Assembly (NCBI GenBank): GCA_021850085.1
Contig: JAJZRZ010000105.1
Span: 1-6,311, forward strand
Source: Actinomycetes bacterium
Lineage (GTDB): Bacteria > Actinomycetota > Coriobacteriia > Anaerosomatales > Anaerosomataceae
DNA length: 6,311 nucleotides
Direction: 5' to 3'
Positions 1 through 6,311 of the stretch are shown one piece after another. The notes under the pieces were generated by a model, which was not told the origin of the DNA, made no database searches, and was given only the letters and a program-made list of their open reading frames with translations. The stretch's first letter is position 1. Every line of letters starts with the position of its first letter. A program made the translations under genes and the position numbers.

Positions 1-797
1 GCTTCGTGGTGCTCGGCCGCGACGGTGCCCGGCTGAACCGCGCGCTCATCAACTTCATGTTGGACACGCACGCCTCGCGCGGCTACACGGAGTGGTCGGT
101 CCCCGCGATGGCCAACAGCGACACGCTTCTGGGCACGGGGCAACTGCCGAAGTTCGCCGAGGACCTCTTCCGCACGGACGAGGGCCTCTACCTCATCCCT
201 ACGGCGGAGGTGCAGCTCACCAATCTGCATCGCGACGAGGTGCTCGAAGCGTCCGTGCTGCCGCTCAAGTACTGTGCCTACACGCCGTGCTTCCGTGAGG
301 AGGCTGGCGCCGCCGGGCGCGACACCCGGGGCATGATCCGCGTCCACCAGTTCGATAAGGTCGAGCTGGTCAAGTTCTCGCGACCGGAGGAGAGCATGGA
401 GGCGCTCGAAGGCATGACAGCGGATGCCGAGTTCATCTTGCGGCAGCTCGGCCTCGCGCACCGGACGATCGCACTGTGCACGGGCGACATGGGTTTCGCC
501 GCGGCAAAGACCTACGACCTCGAGGTCTGGTTGCCGAGCTATGGCGGATACAAGGAGATCTCGAGCTGCTCGAACTGCGCTGACTTCCAAGCACGGCGCG
601 CCAACATCAAGTACCGCGGCTCTGGTGAGTTCAAAGGGTCACGACTCGTGCACACGTTGAATGGCAGCGGGCTGGCGGTGGGTCGCACGCTCGTGGCCGT
701 ACTTGAGAACCATCAGCAGGCTGACGGCTCCGTCGTGGTTCCTGAGGTGCTGCGCCCGTACCTCGGCGGTCAGGATGTCATCGGTCCGGCCGCTTGA
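1..797 (+). CDS. serS: Seryl-tRNA synthetase, 5'-truncated by the window edge
   Basis: SerS charges tRNA-Ser with serine through a seryl-adenylate, in the cytoplasm. The reading frame is open from base 3 and ends at TGA 795-797, giving about 264 visible residues. Family length is about 420-430, so the missing part is the N-terminal coiled-coil tRNA-binding arm. The visible part is the class II catalytic core: the motif 1 region (GYTEWSVP), the serine-binding loop IPTAE, motif 2 (CFREEAGAAGRDTRGMIRVH), the EISSCSNCADFQARR segment, and motif 3 (LNGSGLAVGRTLVAVLENHQ) near the C-terminus. The match runs to the normal C-terminal end, so only the 5' side is lost. Its 3' end overlaps the convergent Rrf2 gene by 28 bases. 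Two tRNA-Ser genes lie about 4 kb downstream. The GTG codons at bases 6 and 9 lie inside the domain and are not real starts. Identification is secure. Confidence 0.97.
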   Translation, partial: FVVLGRDGARLNRALINFMLDTHASRGYTEWSVPAMANSDTLLGTGQLPKFAEDLFRTDEGLYLIPTAEVQLTNLHRDEVLEASVLPLKYCAYTPCFREEAGAAGRDTRGMIRVHQFDKVELVKFSRPEESMEALEGMTADAEFILRQLGLAHRTIALCTGDMGFAAAKTYDLEVWLPSYGGYKEISSCSNCADFQARRANIKYRGSGEFKGSRLVHTLNGSGLAVGRTLVAVLENHQQADGSVVVPEVLRPYLGGQDVIGPAA

Positions 798-1228
798 GTC
801 TTCGATGCGATATCGGCGGGCACGTAGCCGCCCGCCGCCACCTGCGCCAAGGTCACGCGATCGAGCTCTTCCCAGACGATGCCGTCGAGGTGGGTCCACA
901 TGCGGTGCACTCCGCAGCGGGCCGACCGGTCGCAGCTTGCGGGGTCGAGCGTACAGGGGGCGAGGGAGAAGTCCGGATCGCACACGCGGACGATCTCGGC
1001 CATCGTGATCTCGGACGCCGGACGGGCTAGCGACAGCAGGTGGTCGCGGTGCCAGCTCGCGGTCACGAGCCGGGCCTCGATCAAGAACTCCACGAGCGGA
1101 GTGCCAAAGCTTGCGGGCACGTCCGACGCCTCGCAAAGATCACGTATCGACAGCGTCAGGCCGTCTGGAAGCTGTGCCAGTTCGTACATGAGCCTGACGG
1201 CGTAGTCCGCGCGCCTGGTGATAGTCAT
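770..1228 (-). CDS. Rrf2-family transcriptional regulator with variant wing
   Basis: A 152-residue protein, the usual size for Rrf2 (IscR/NsrR/CymR-like) dimeric winged-helix regulators. The N-terminus MTITRRADYAVRLMYELAQL is the family's first helix. The helix-turn-helix covers about residues 27-52, and ASEITMAEIVRVCD (about 71-84) matches the segment that leads into the dimerisation helix. Cysteines 92, 99 and 105 fall where IscR-type members ligate an Fe-S cluster (C-x6-C-x5-C here); C32 and C83 are extra. The wing is odd: the glycine-rich GPGGGYRL is replaced by SWHRDHLLSL at the same length. The ATG at 1228 is chosen because the family homology begins there and GGGGGG (1237-1232) lies just upstream. 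The gene is divergent from the fused zwf-gnd gene and overlaps serS tail to tail. Target and ligand are unknown; an Fe-S or redox sensor is inference. Confidence 0.9.
   Translation of the reverse strand: MTITRRADYAVRLMYELAQLPDGLTLSIRDLCEASDVPASFGTPLVEFLIEARLVTASWHRDHLLSLARPASEITMAEIVRVCDPDFSLAPCTLDPASCDRSARCGVHRMWTHLDGIVWEELDRVTLAQVAAGGYVPADIASKTQAAGPMTS
814..837 (+). terminator. GC-only stem-loop after serS
   Basis: Perfect 8-bp arms, CGGCGGGC at 814-821 and GCCCGCCG at 830-837, enclose an 8-base loop and begin 17 bases after the serS stop. No T-run follows, so it is not a classic intrinsic terminator. It lies inside the antisense coding region of the Rrf2 gene and could partly reflect codons there. 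It is the only stem I see that could end serS transcription. Confidence 0.3.
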
Positions 1229-1248
1229 GGTCCCCCCATATACCGGAC

Positions 1249-1267
1249 CTGCGGTTCCCGTCCGCAG
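1249..1267. promoter_or_regulatory. Inverted repeat in the Rrf2 leader, possible operator
   Basis: CTGCGG (1249-1254) and CCGCAG (1262-1267) form perfect 6-bp arms around a 7-base centre. They lie directly downstream of the predicted start of Rrf2 transcription. Many Rrf2 proteins repress their own gene from a dyad at this place, so this is a candidate operator. It could equally be a leader hairpin. The function is inferred from position only. Confidence 0.3.
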
Positions 1268-1276
1268 TACGTTGGG

Positions 1277-1304
1277 ATGATACCAGCCTTCCCGGAATTG
1301 CCAA
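1277..1304 (-). promoter_or_regulatory. Sigma-70-like promoter of the Rrf2 gene
   Basis: On the - strand, TTGGCA (1304-1299; 5 of 6 to TTGACA) and TATCAT (1282-1277; 5 of 6 to TATAAT) are separated by 16 bases. Transcription would start near 1270 and leave a leader of about 40 bases before the ATG at 1228. The spacer holds the small palindrome TTCCCGGAA (1289-1297), a possible operator half. Confidence 0.55.
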
Positions 1305-1409
1305 CCGGATTCGCGTCGTGCGCGTGTCCTACTCGCTGAACGGCGGCATACGGACCCCCAGCGGCGGTGCTTGTTCGCCTCGCGGCTCCCGGCCCCCAGC
1401 ACGATGGGG

Positions 1410-1443
1410 CATACTGGGACTGTGGCCTTCATTGTGAGGGGGA
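1410..1443 (+). promoter_or_regulatory. Possible -10 box and the start-deciding ribosome binding site of zwf-gnd
   Basis: AGGGGG at 1437-1442, six bases before GTG 1449, is a good ribosome binding site and decides the start. CATACT at 1410-1415 (4-5 of 6 to a -10 box) would place transcription start near 1422. I find no convincing -35 element in front of it, so the promoter part is weak while the binding site is well supported. Confidence 0.4.
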
Positions 1444-1448
1444 CATCG

Positions 1449-3784
<2,336 letters not shown>

Positions 3785-3794
<10 letters not shown>

Positions 3795-3814
3795 GCGTCA
3801 CCTACGCTTGCGCG
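3785..3814. terminator. Stem-loop between the convergent zwf-gnd and lipoprotein genes
   Basis: CGCGCA (3785-3790) pairs with TGCGCG (3809-3814), and AGCGT (3794-3798) pairs with ACGCT (3804-3808) around the loop CACCT. This makes an 11-bp stem with a 3-base bulge on one side. It covers the zwf-gnd stop and most of the 28-base gap to the lipoprotein stop, so it could serve both strands. Neither side has a T-run, so factor-dependent termination or mRNA 3'-end protection is as likely as intrinsic termination. Confidence 0.4.
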
Positions 3815-3822
3815 GCAGGACC

Positions 3823-4536
3823 TCACTTGAGCTCGAACACCACTGTGACACTGGTCGAGATGTCGAGCTGGCCCGGCTCGATGGGCACACCGGCTCCGGC
3901 ATCGGCGCGCACGCTCATGTCGTAGTAGATGGGCGGTATCGTCACGTTGGCTTCGCTGATGCTGATGATCTCGCCGAGACCCTTGTTGGCTGCCTCGGCC
4001 ATCACTTTCGCGCGCACGCGAGCGTCTTCGATGGCGAGTCCGATCGTCTCGTTGCGGACGTCGGCATCGTCAGAAAGCGTGAAGGTCGGTCCGCCGACCT
4101 CGTTCGCGCCCGCCTCGCTAGCCGCGCCGATGACCTGGCCGATCGATTCGATGTCGCGGATCTTCACGCGCACCTGGACGCTCGCGCGGTAGCCCGTGAC
4201 GGTGATCCGGGTGCCGTCGCCGGACTGCTCCGGCCAGATGCTCACGTTCGCGGTTTGGATGTCCTCCGCGGCAACGCCCGCGTCCTTGACCGCGGCGGTG
4301 ATCGTCTCGGCCGTCTCAGAGGTTTGGCCGAGCGCGGTCTTTGCGTCTTCGGCGACCACGGTCGATCCGAAGTACATCTCGGCCATGTCGGGCACCGCGG
4401 CAGCCCTGCCGGTACCGCCGGCTGTCACGGTGTAGAGAGGCGCTTCGCCATCGGTGGTCACGACCCGCGTGGAACAGCCGGTCAACACGAGCGCACCGGC
4501 GAGCATCACTGCAAGAAGGGCGTATCGGGTCTTCAT
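3823..4536 (-). CDS. SIMPL-domain (DUF541) lipoprotein
   Basis: A 237-residue exported lipoprotein. The N-terminus MKTRYALLAVMLAGALVLTGC has a short basic start, a hydrophobic stretch and a lipobox LTGC with Cys21 as the predicted lipidation site, so the mature protein should be anchored on the outer face of the membrane. From about residue 35 it follows the SIMPL/DUF541 pattern: V-T-A-G-G-T-G with VPDMAEMYFGSTV, a helical stretch to DAGVAAEDIQTANVSIWPE (85-103), ITVTGYRASVQVRVKIRD (111-128), EAGANEVGGPTFTLSD (141-156), AIEDARVRAKVMAEAANKGLGEI (168-190), and a final strand VTVVFELK. Biochemical function of this domain in bacteria is mostly undefined; I do not assign one. AGAGGA (4548-4543) lies six bases before ATG 4536. 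It is convergent with zwf-gnd. The domain call is strong, the function unknown. Confidence 0.93.
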   Translation of the reverse strand: MKTRYALLAVMLAGALVLTGCSTRVVTTDGEAPLYTVTAGGTGRAAAVPDMAEMYFGSTVVAEDAKTALGQTSETAETITAAVKDAGVAAEDIQTANVSIWPEQSGDGTRITVTGYRASVQVRVKIRDIESIGQVIGAASEAGANEVGGPTFTLSDDADVRNETIGLAIEDARVRAKVMAEAANKGLGEIISISEANVTIPPIYYDMSVRADAGAGVPIEPGQLDISTSVTVVFELK

Positions 4537-4555
4537 GGTCGTTCCTCTCGAAACG

Positions 4556-4578
4556 GCGCCGGACGATCGGTCCGGCGC
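4556..4578. promoter_or_regulatory. Perfect 9-bp inverted repeat in the lipoprotein leader
   Basis: GCGCCGGAC (4556-4564) and GTCCGGCGC (4570-4578) flank a 5-base centre, 20 bases before the lipoprotein start codon and just upstream of its ribosome binding site. It could be an operator, a leader hairpin or an attenuator stem. Part of one arm can also pair with CGCGC at 4587-4591, which would give mutually exclusive folds. No sequence-specific assignment is possible. Confidence 0.4.
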
Positions 4579-4597
4579 GTGGATTCCGCGCTACGTC

Positions 4598-4603
4598 AGT
4601 TTA
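4598..4603 (-). promoter_or_regulatory. Possible -10 box of the lipoprotein gene
   Basis: TAAACT on the - strand (4603-4598) fits TANNNT and 4 of 6 positions of TATAAT. Start would be near 4591, giving a leader that contains the 4556-4578 dyad. No recognisable -35 element sits at the right distance, and the imperfect dyad 4614-4639 covers that place instead. Confidence 0.25.
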
Positions 4604-4613
4604 GACGCTTGAG

Positions 4614-4639
4614 CTTCGCACGCGGTTCGGCGCGCGAAG
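4614..4639. repeat. Imperfect 10-bp inverted repeat
   Basis: CTTCGCACGC (4614-4623) and GCGCGCGAAG (4630-4639) pair at nine of ten positions around the 6-base loop GGTTCG. It lies between the tRNA terminator hairpin and the possible lipoprotein -10 box. It could be a regulator site over the -35 region or a second backup stem for the tRNA transcript. The sequence alone does not decide. Confidence 0.4.
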
Positions 4640-4656
4640 TACGAGCCGGAAGACGA

Positions 4657-4685
4657 AGAAGCCTCGCCGTTTTGGCGAGGCTTCT
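4657..4685 (-). terminator. Terminator hairpin downstream of tRNA-Arg(ACG)
   Basis: Perfect 12-bp arms (4657-4668 and 4674-4685, core GAAGCCTCGCC / GGCGAGGCTTC) enclose a 5-base loop. The hairpin begins 11 bases after the encoded CCA of tRNA-Arg. On the - strand the stem is followed by the pyrimidine-rich TCGTCTTCC, a moderate U-tract. This is the strongest terminator in the window and most likely ends transcription of the tRNA block. In the + direction the sequence after the stem is not T-rich. Confidence 0.75.
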
Positions 4686-4696
4686 GTATGGATACG

Positions 4697-4773
4697 TGGC
4701 GCGCCCTGAGAGATTCGAACTCCCGACCTTCTGATTCGTAGTCAGACGCTCTATCCGGCTGAGCTAAGGGCGC
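4697..4773 (-). tRNA. tRNA-Arg, anticodon ACG
   Basis: Read on the - strand, the 7-bp acceptor stem GCGCCCT/AGGGCGC, T8-A9, D arm (GCTC...GAGC), anticodon arm TCTGA-CTACGAA-TCAGA with anticodon ACG, and T arm with GTTCGAATC form a complete cloverleaf. The discriminator base is G, and CCA is encoded (4699-4697). It decodes CGN arginine codons; A34 must be changed to inosine to read CGC and CGA. The enzyme for that change, TadA, is encoded about 400 bases away on the other strand. Last of three tRNA genes in the block, followed by the 4657-4685 hairpin. Confidence 0.97.
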
Positions 4774-4788
4774 GTGCGCGCGAGCTTC

Positions 4789-4820
4789 AGTATCCTGCCT
4801 GCTCACGCGGAAGATGTCAA
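4789..4820 (-). promoter_or_regulatory. Weak promoter candidate for tRNA-Arg(ACG)
   Basis: A perfect -35 hexamer TTGACA (4820-4815) starts two bases after the CCA of tRNA-Ser(GCU). The best -10 candidate, GATACT (4794-4789; 4 of 6), is 20 bases away, longer than normal. The tRNA may instead be read through from the upstream tRNA-Ser promoters. Confidence 0.3.
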
Positions 4821-4821
4821 A

Positions 4822-4915
4822 TGGCGGAGAGTGAGGGATTCGAACCCTCGAAGGGGCCATCAGCCCCTTACTCGCTTAGCAGGCGAGCGCCTTCAGCCGA
4901 CTCGGCCAACTCTCC
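4822..4915 (-). tRNA. tRNA-Ser, anticodon GCU
   Basis: A 94-base class II tRNA including an encoded CCA (4824-4822). Acceptor stem GGAGAGT/ACTCTCC, anticodon arm CTCGC-CTGCTAA-GCGAG with anticodon GCT, a long variable arm (AGGGGC-TGATG-GCCCCT) typical of serine tRNAs, T loop TTCGAAT, and discriminator G. It reads AGC and AGU serine codons. The variable arm is the part recognised by the coiled-coil arm of SerS. Confidence 0.97.
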
Positions 4916-4936
4916 GCTTGATGAGAAGCGCCGCCC

Positions 4937-4966
4937 ATTGTAGCAGGGCAGGCTTACGGGCGTCAT
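4937..4966 (-). promoter_or_regulatory. Promoter of tRNA-Ser(GCU)
   Basis: On the - strand, ATGACG (4966-4961; 4 of 6 to TTGACA) and TACAAT (4942-4937; 5 of 6 to TATAAT) are separated by 18 bases. Predicted start is near 4930, about 15 bases before the mature 5' end at 4915. The match suggests this tRNA has its own promoter besides read-through from tRNA-Ser(UGA). Confidence 0.5.
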
Positions 4967-5009
4967 CGCACGTTTTGTGCCAGGGAAGCGGTGGGTATCC
5001 GGCAGGAAC

Positions 5010-5099
5010 TGGCGGAGGGGGTGGGATTCGAACCCACGAGACCCTTGCGGGCCTACTGGTTTTCAAGACCAGGGCGATCAACCGCTCCGCCACCCCTCC
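5010..5099 (-). tRNA. tRNA-Ser, anticodon UGA
   Basis: A 90-base class II tRNA with encoded CCA (5012-5010). Acceptor stem GGAGGGG/CCCCTCC, anticodon arm CTGGT-CTTGAAA-ACCAG with anticodon TGA, variable arm GGCCC-GCAA-GGGTC (one G-U pair, GCAA tetraloop), T loop TTCGAAT, discriminator G. It reads UCA and, by wobble, other UCN serine codons. First gene of the three-tRNA block, divergent from tadA. Confidence 0.97.
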
Positions 5100-5109
5100 G
5101 TGCACGGCG

Positions 5110-5138
5110 ATTATAGCGGACCGGATGCCACCGGCCAC
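5110..5138 (-). promoter_or_regulatory. Promoter of tRNA-Ser(UGA) and the tRNA block
   Basis: A perfect -10 hexamer TATAAT lies at 5115-5110 on the - strand, with a poor -35 candidate GTGGCC (5138-5133; 3 of 6) at 17 bases. Predicted start near 5103 is only a few bases from the mature tRNA 5' end at 5099. A dyad, CCACCGGC (5128-5135) against GCCGGGTGG (5142-5150) with one bulged base, overlaps the -35 region and separates this promoter from that of tadA. Confidence 0.6.
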
Positions 5139-5155
5139 GCCGCCGGGTGGTGGTG

Positions 5156-5161
5156 TAGCAT
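5156..5161 (+). promoter_or_regulatory. -10 box suggesting leaderless tadA transcription
   Basis: TAGCAT at 5156-5161 fits the TANNNT -10 pattern common in high-GC Gram-positives and lies seven bases before ATG 5169. Transcription would therefore begin at or next to the A of the start codon. No ribosome binding site comparable to those of the neighbouring genes is present before this ATG, which supports a leaderless mRNA. Confidence 0.4.
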
Positions 5162-5168
5162 CGAGTGC

Positions 5169-5651
5169 ATGAACGACGACGCACTGTATATGGCGCTCGC
5201 GCTCGAACAGGCGCGACGCGCCGCCGAGGAAGGGGAGGTCCCCATCGGCGCCGTGCTCGTGTGCGACGGCGCGGTGGTGGCGCACGGGCGCAACGCGCGC
5301 GAGTGGGGCGCCGATCCCACCGCGCATGCCGAGCTGATTGTGATCCGCGACGGCGCCGAGAAGCTCGGTCGGTGGCGACTTTCTGGCTGCACGCTGTACG
5401 TGACGCTCGAGCCGTGCCCGATGTGCGCCGGCGCGATGGTGAACGCGCGCATCGACCGGCTGGTCTACGGTGCGGCCGATCCGAAAGCGGGGGCCGTCGG
5501 TACGCTGTACGATCTTTCGTCCGACGCCCGGCTCAACCACAGCTTCGCGGTGACCCGCGGCGTGCTTGAACAGGAGTGCGGCGAATTGTTGAGGGAGTTC
5601 TTCCAGAGGCTGCGGAAGCGCGGCAGGGGCCAGAACCAGGGGGTCCGATGA
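5169..5651 (+). CDS. tadA: tRNA-specific adenosine deaminase TadA
   Basis: A 160-residue cytidine-deaminase-fold enzyme that converts A34 to inosine in tRNA-Arg(ACG). The zinc site is complete: HAE at 53-55 (His53 ligand, Glu55 proton shuttle) and PCPMC at 82-86 (Cys83 and Cys86 ligands). Other family signatures are EGEVPIGAVLV (21-31), Asn42, DPTAHAE (49-55), ARIDRLVYGAADPKAGAVGTLYDL (93-116) and the C-terminal GVLEQECGELLREFFQRLR. DPTAHAE and DPKAG favour TadA over guanine or cytosine deaminases. ATG 5169 puts the usual short lead before the first helix; ATG 5190 would cut into it. Only a weak GAG precedes the start, so translation may be leaderless. The stop overlaps the next gene's ATG by four bases. 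Its tRNA substrate is encoded on the opposite strand at 4697-4773. Confidence 0.96.
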   Translation: MNDDALYMALALEQARRAAEEGEVPIGAVLVCDGAVVAHGRNAREWGADPTAHAELIVIRDGAEKLGRWRLSGCTLYVTLEPCPMCAGAMVNARIDRLVYGAADPKAGAVGTLYDLSSDARLNHSFAVTRGVLEQECGELLREFFQRLRKRGRGQNQGVR

Positions 5652-6311
5652 GGCCGAGGGCGGGACGGGCCCTGGTCTTCGCGGCAGCGGTGGCGCTGGC
5701 TTGGGCGCTGGCAACGGCGCCGCCGGCGTTAGCCCAGTCGTACTCGATGACGCGCGTGGACATCGAGGCGGTCGTGCACAGGGACGGCTCGATGCTGGTG
5801 ATCGAGACGCGGACGTTCGATTTCGACGGCGGCTTCACCTTCGCGTACTGGGAGCTCGACAAGAGCGTTCCGGCGGATGCTGGCAGTGACGTCACCGTGA
5901 CCGTCATCGGCATGTCGAGCCCCGAGGGGGAGCACGCGCTCACAGACGATCCCTCGGCACGAGATACGCGGCCTCAGGGCACGTATCAGGTGACGGATGC
6001 CGGCTCCTTCTACGACGCGCGCATCTTCTTCCGGGCCTCGAACACCGAGTTCCCCGTGACGCTGCGCTACCGCGTCGATGGCGCGGCCACCCGCTGGGAG
6101 GACACCGCCGAGCTCTACTGGAAGTTCGTGGGTGATCGCTGGCAGCTGCCCTCGGAGAACGTGCGCGTGCACATCGTGCTGCCTGAGGACGTCACCCGCG
6201 ACGAAGTGAGGGCGTGGGCGCATGGCCCGCTCACCGGGGACGTGACCATCAATGACGATGCGACCGTGGACCTGGTGGTGGCCGAGCTGCCGGTTGGCTA
6301 CTTCGTCGAAG
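5648..6311 (+). CDS. DUF2207-domain protein, N-terminal part, cut by the window edge
   Basis: The frame stays open from ATG 5648 to the end of the window (221 codons), so the C-terminus is missing. Residues 1-29 are a signal peptide: basic MRPRAGR, hydrophobic LVFAAAVALAWALA, and cleavage predicted after PALA (A29) before QSY. The mature start SYSMTRVDIEAVVHRDGSMLVIETRTFDFDG, followed by TELYW-type sequence AELYWKFVGDRWQLPSENVRVHIVLPE (about 156-182), is the DUF2207 pattern of a beta-rich extracytoplasmic domain; in complete members it is followed by transmembrane segments, not visible here. The biochemical role of DUF2207 proteins is not established. The start overlaps the tadA stop (ATGA), and AGGGGG (5638-5643) four bases upstream is a good ribosome binding site, so it is probably co-transcribed and translationally coupled with tadA. 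A functional link to TadA is not implied. Confidence 0.87.
   Translation, partial: MRPRAGRALVFAAAVALAWALATAPPALAQSYSMTRVDIEAVVHRDGSMLVIETRTFDFDGGFTFAYWELDKSVPADAGSDVTVTVIGMSSPEGEHALTDDPSARDTRPQGTYQVTDAGSFYDARIFFRASNTEFPVTLRYRVDGAATRWEDTAELYWKFVGDRWQLPSENVRVHIVLPEDVTRDEVRAWAHGPLTGDVTINDDATVDLVVAELPVGYFVE

Noticed and set aside
1371..1448. Upstream starts of zwf-gnd at TTG 1371 and ATG 1404
   Set aside because: The extra 15-26 residues have no G6PD similarity and neither codon has a ribosome binding site, whereas GTG 1449 has AGGGGG six bases upstream.
4697..5099. Repeated tRNA-like segments as a possible array or mobile element attachment site
   Set aside because: Each is a complete, distinct tRNA with its own anticodon and CCA. 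No integrase and no duplicated tRNA 3' fragment is present in the window.
4893..5714. A 273-codon - strand open frame over tadA and the tRNA-Ser(UGA) gene
   Set aside because: It is the antisense shadow of tadA. Its RVSWVRIPPPPPVPAG stretch is the translated tRNA-Ser, and it shows no recognisable protein family.
5729..6223. A 164-codon - strand open frame opposite the DUF2207 gene
   Set aside because: It is antisense to a frame with a clear signal peptide, coupled start and DUF2207 pattern. The Arg/His-rich product has no recognisable domain.

Overview
This is a GC-rich, densely coded bacterial chromosome segment. The codon preference (strong G/C in third positions), GTG starts, mostly GGGG-type ribosome binding sites and three tRNA genes that all encode their own CCA end fit a high-GC Gram-positive (Actinomycetota, possibly a Coriobacteriia-like lineage). 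That placement is inference; no marker here fixes it. I see no insertion sequence, CRISPR array, phage gene or attachment site. No gene-free stretch exceeds 300 bases; the longest are 1229-1448 (220 bases, divergent promoter region) and 4537-4696 (160 bases, three inverted repeats).

Layout. At the left edge is the C-terminal two thirds of seryl-tRNA synthetase (serS, + strand, 5' end cut off). Its last 28 bases overlap the 3' end of a convergent Rrf2-family regulator (- strand, 1228 down to 770). Divergent from the regulator is the most unusual gene of the window: a 781-residue single reading frame (1449-3794) that joins a complete glucose-6-phosphate dehydrogenase to a complete short-type 6-phosphogluconate dehydrogenase. 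It ends 28 bases from the stop of a convergent SIMPL-domain (DUF541) lipoprotein gene (4536 down to 3823).

Next comes a block of three - strand tRNA genes: Ser(UGA), Ser(GCU) and Arg(ACG), closed by a strong hairpin at 4657-4685. Divergent from them, on the + strand, are tadA (tRNA adenosine deaminase, 5169-5651) and, overlapping it by four bases (ATGA), the start of a secreted or membrane-anchored DUF2207 protein that runs off the right edge.

How it fits together. The window combines translation functions (SerS, two of its tRNA-Ser substrates, and TadA beside the tRNA-Arg(ACG) it is expected to deaminate) with an NADPH-generating pentose phosphate pathway enzyme. The fused enzyme would carry both NADP-linked oxidation steps of the oxidative branch on one chain, and it sits head to head with a cysteine-bearing Rrf2 regulator that could plausibly be its redox sensor. 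The fusion is the best candidate for something little described. The regulatory link is a hypothesis from arrangement only.
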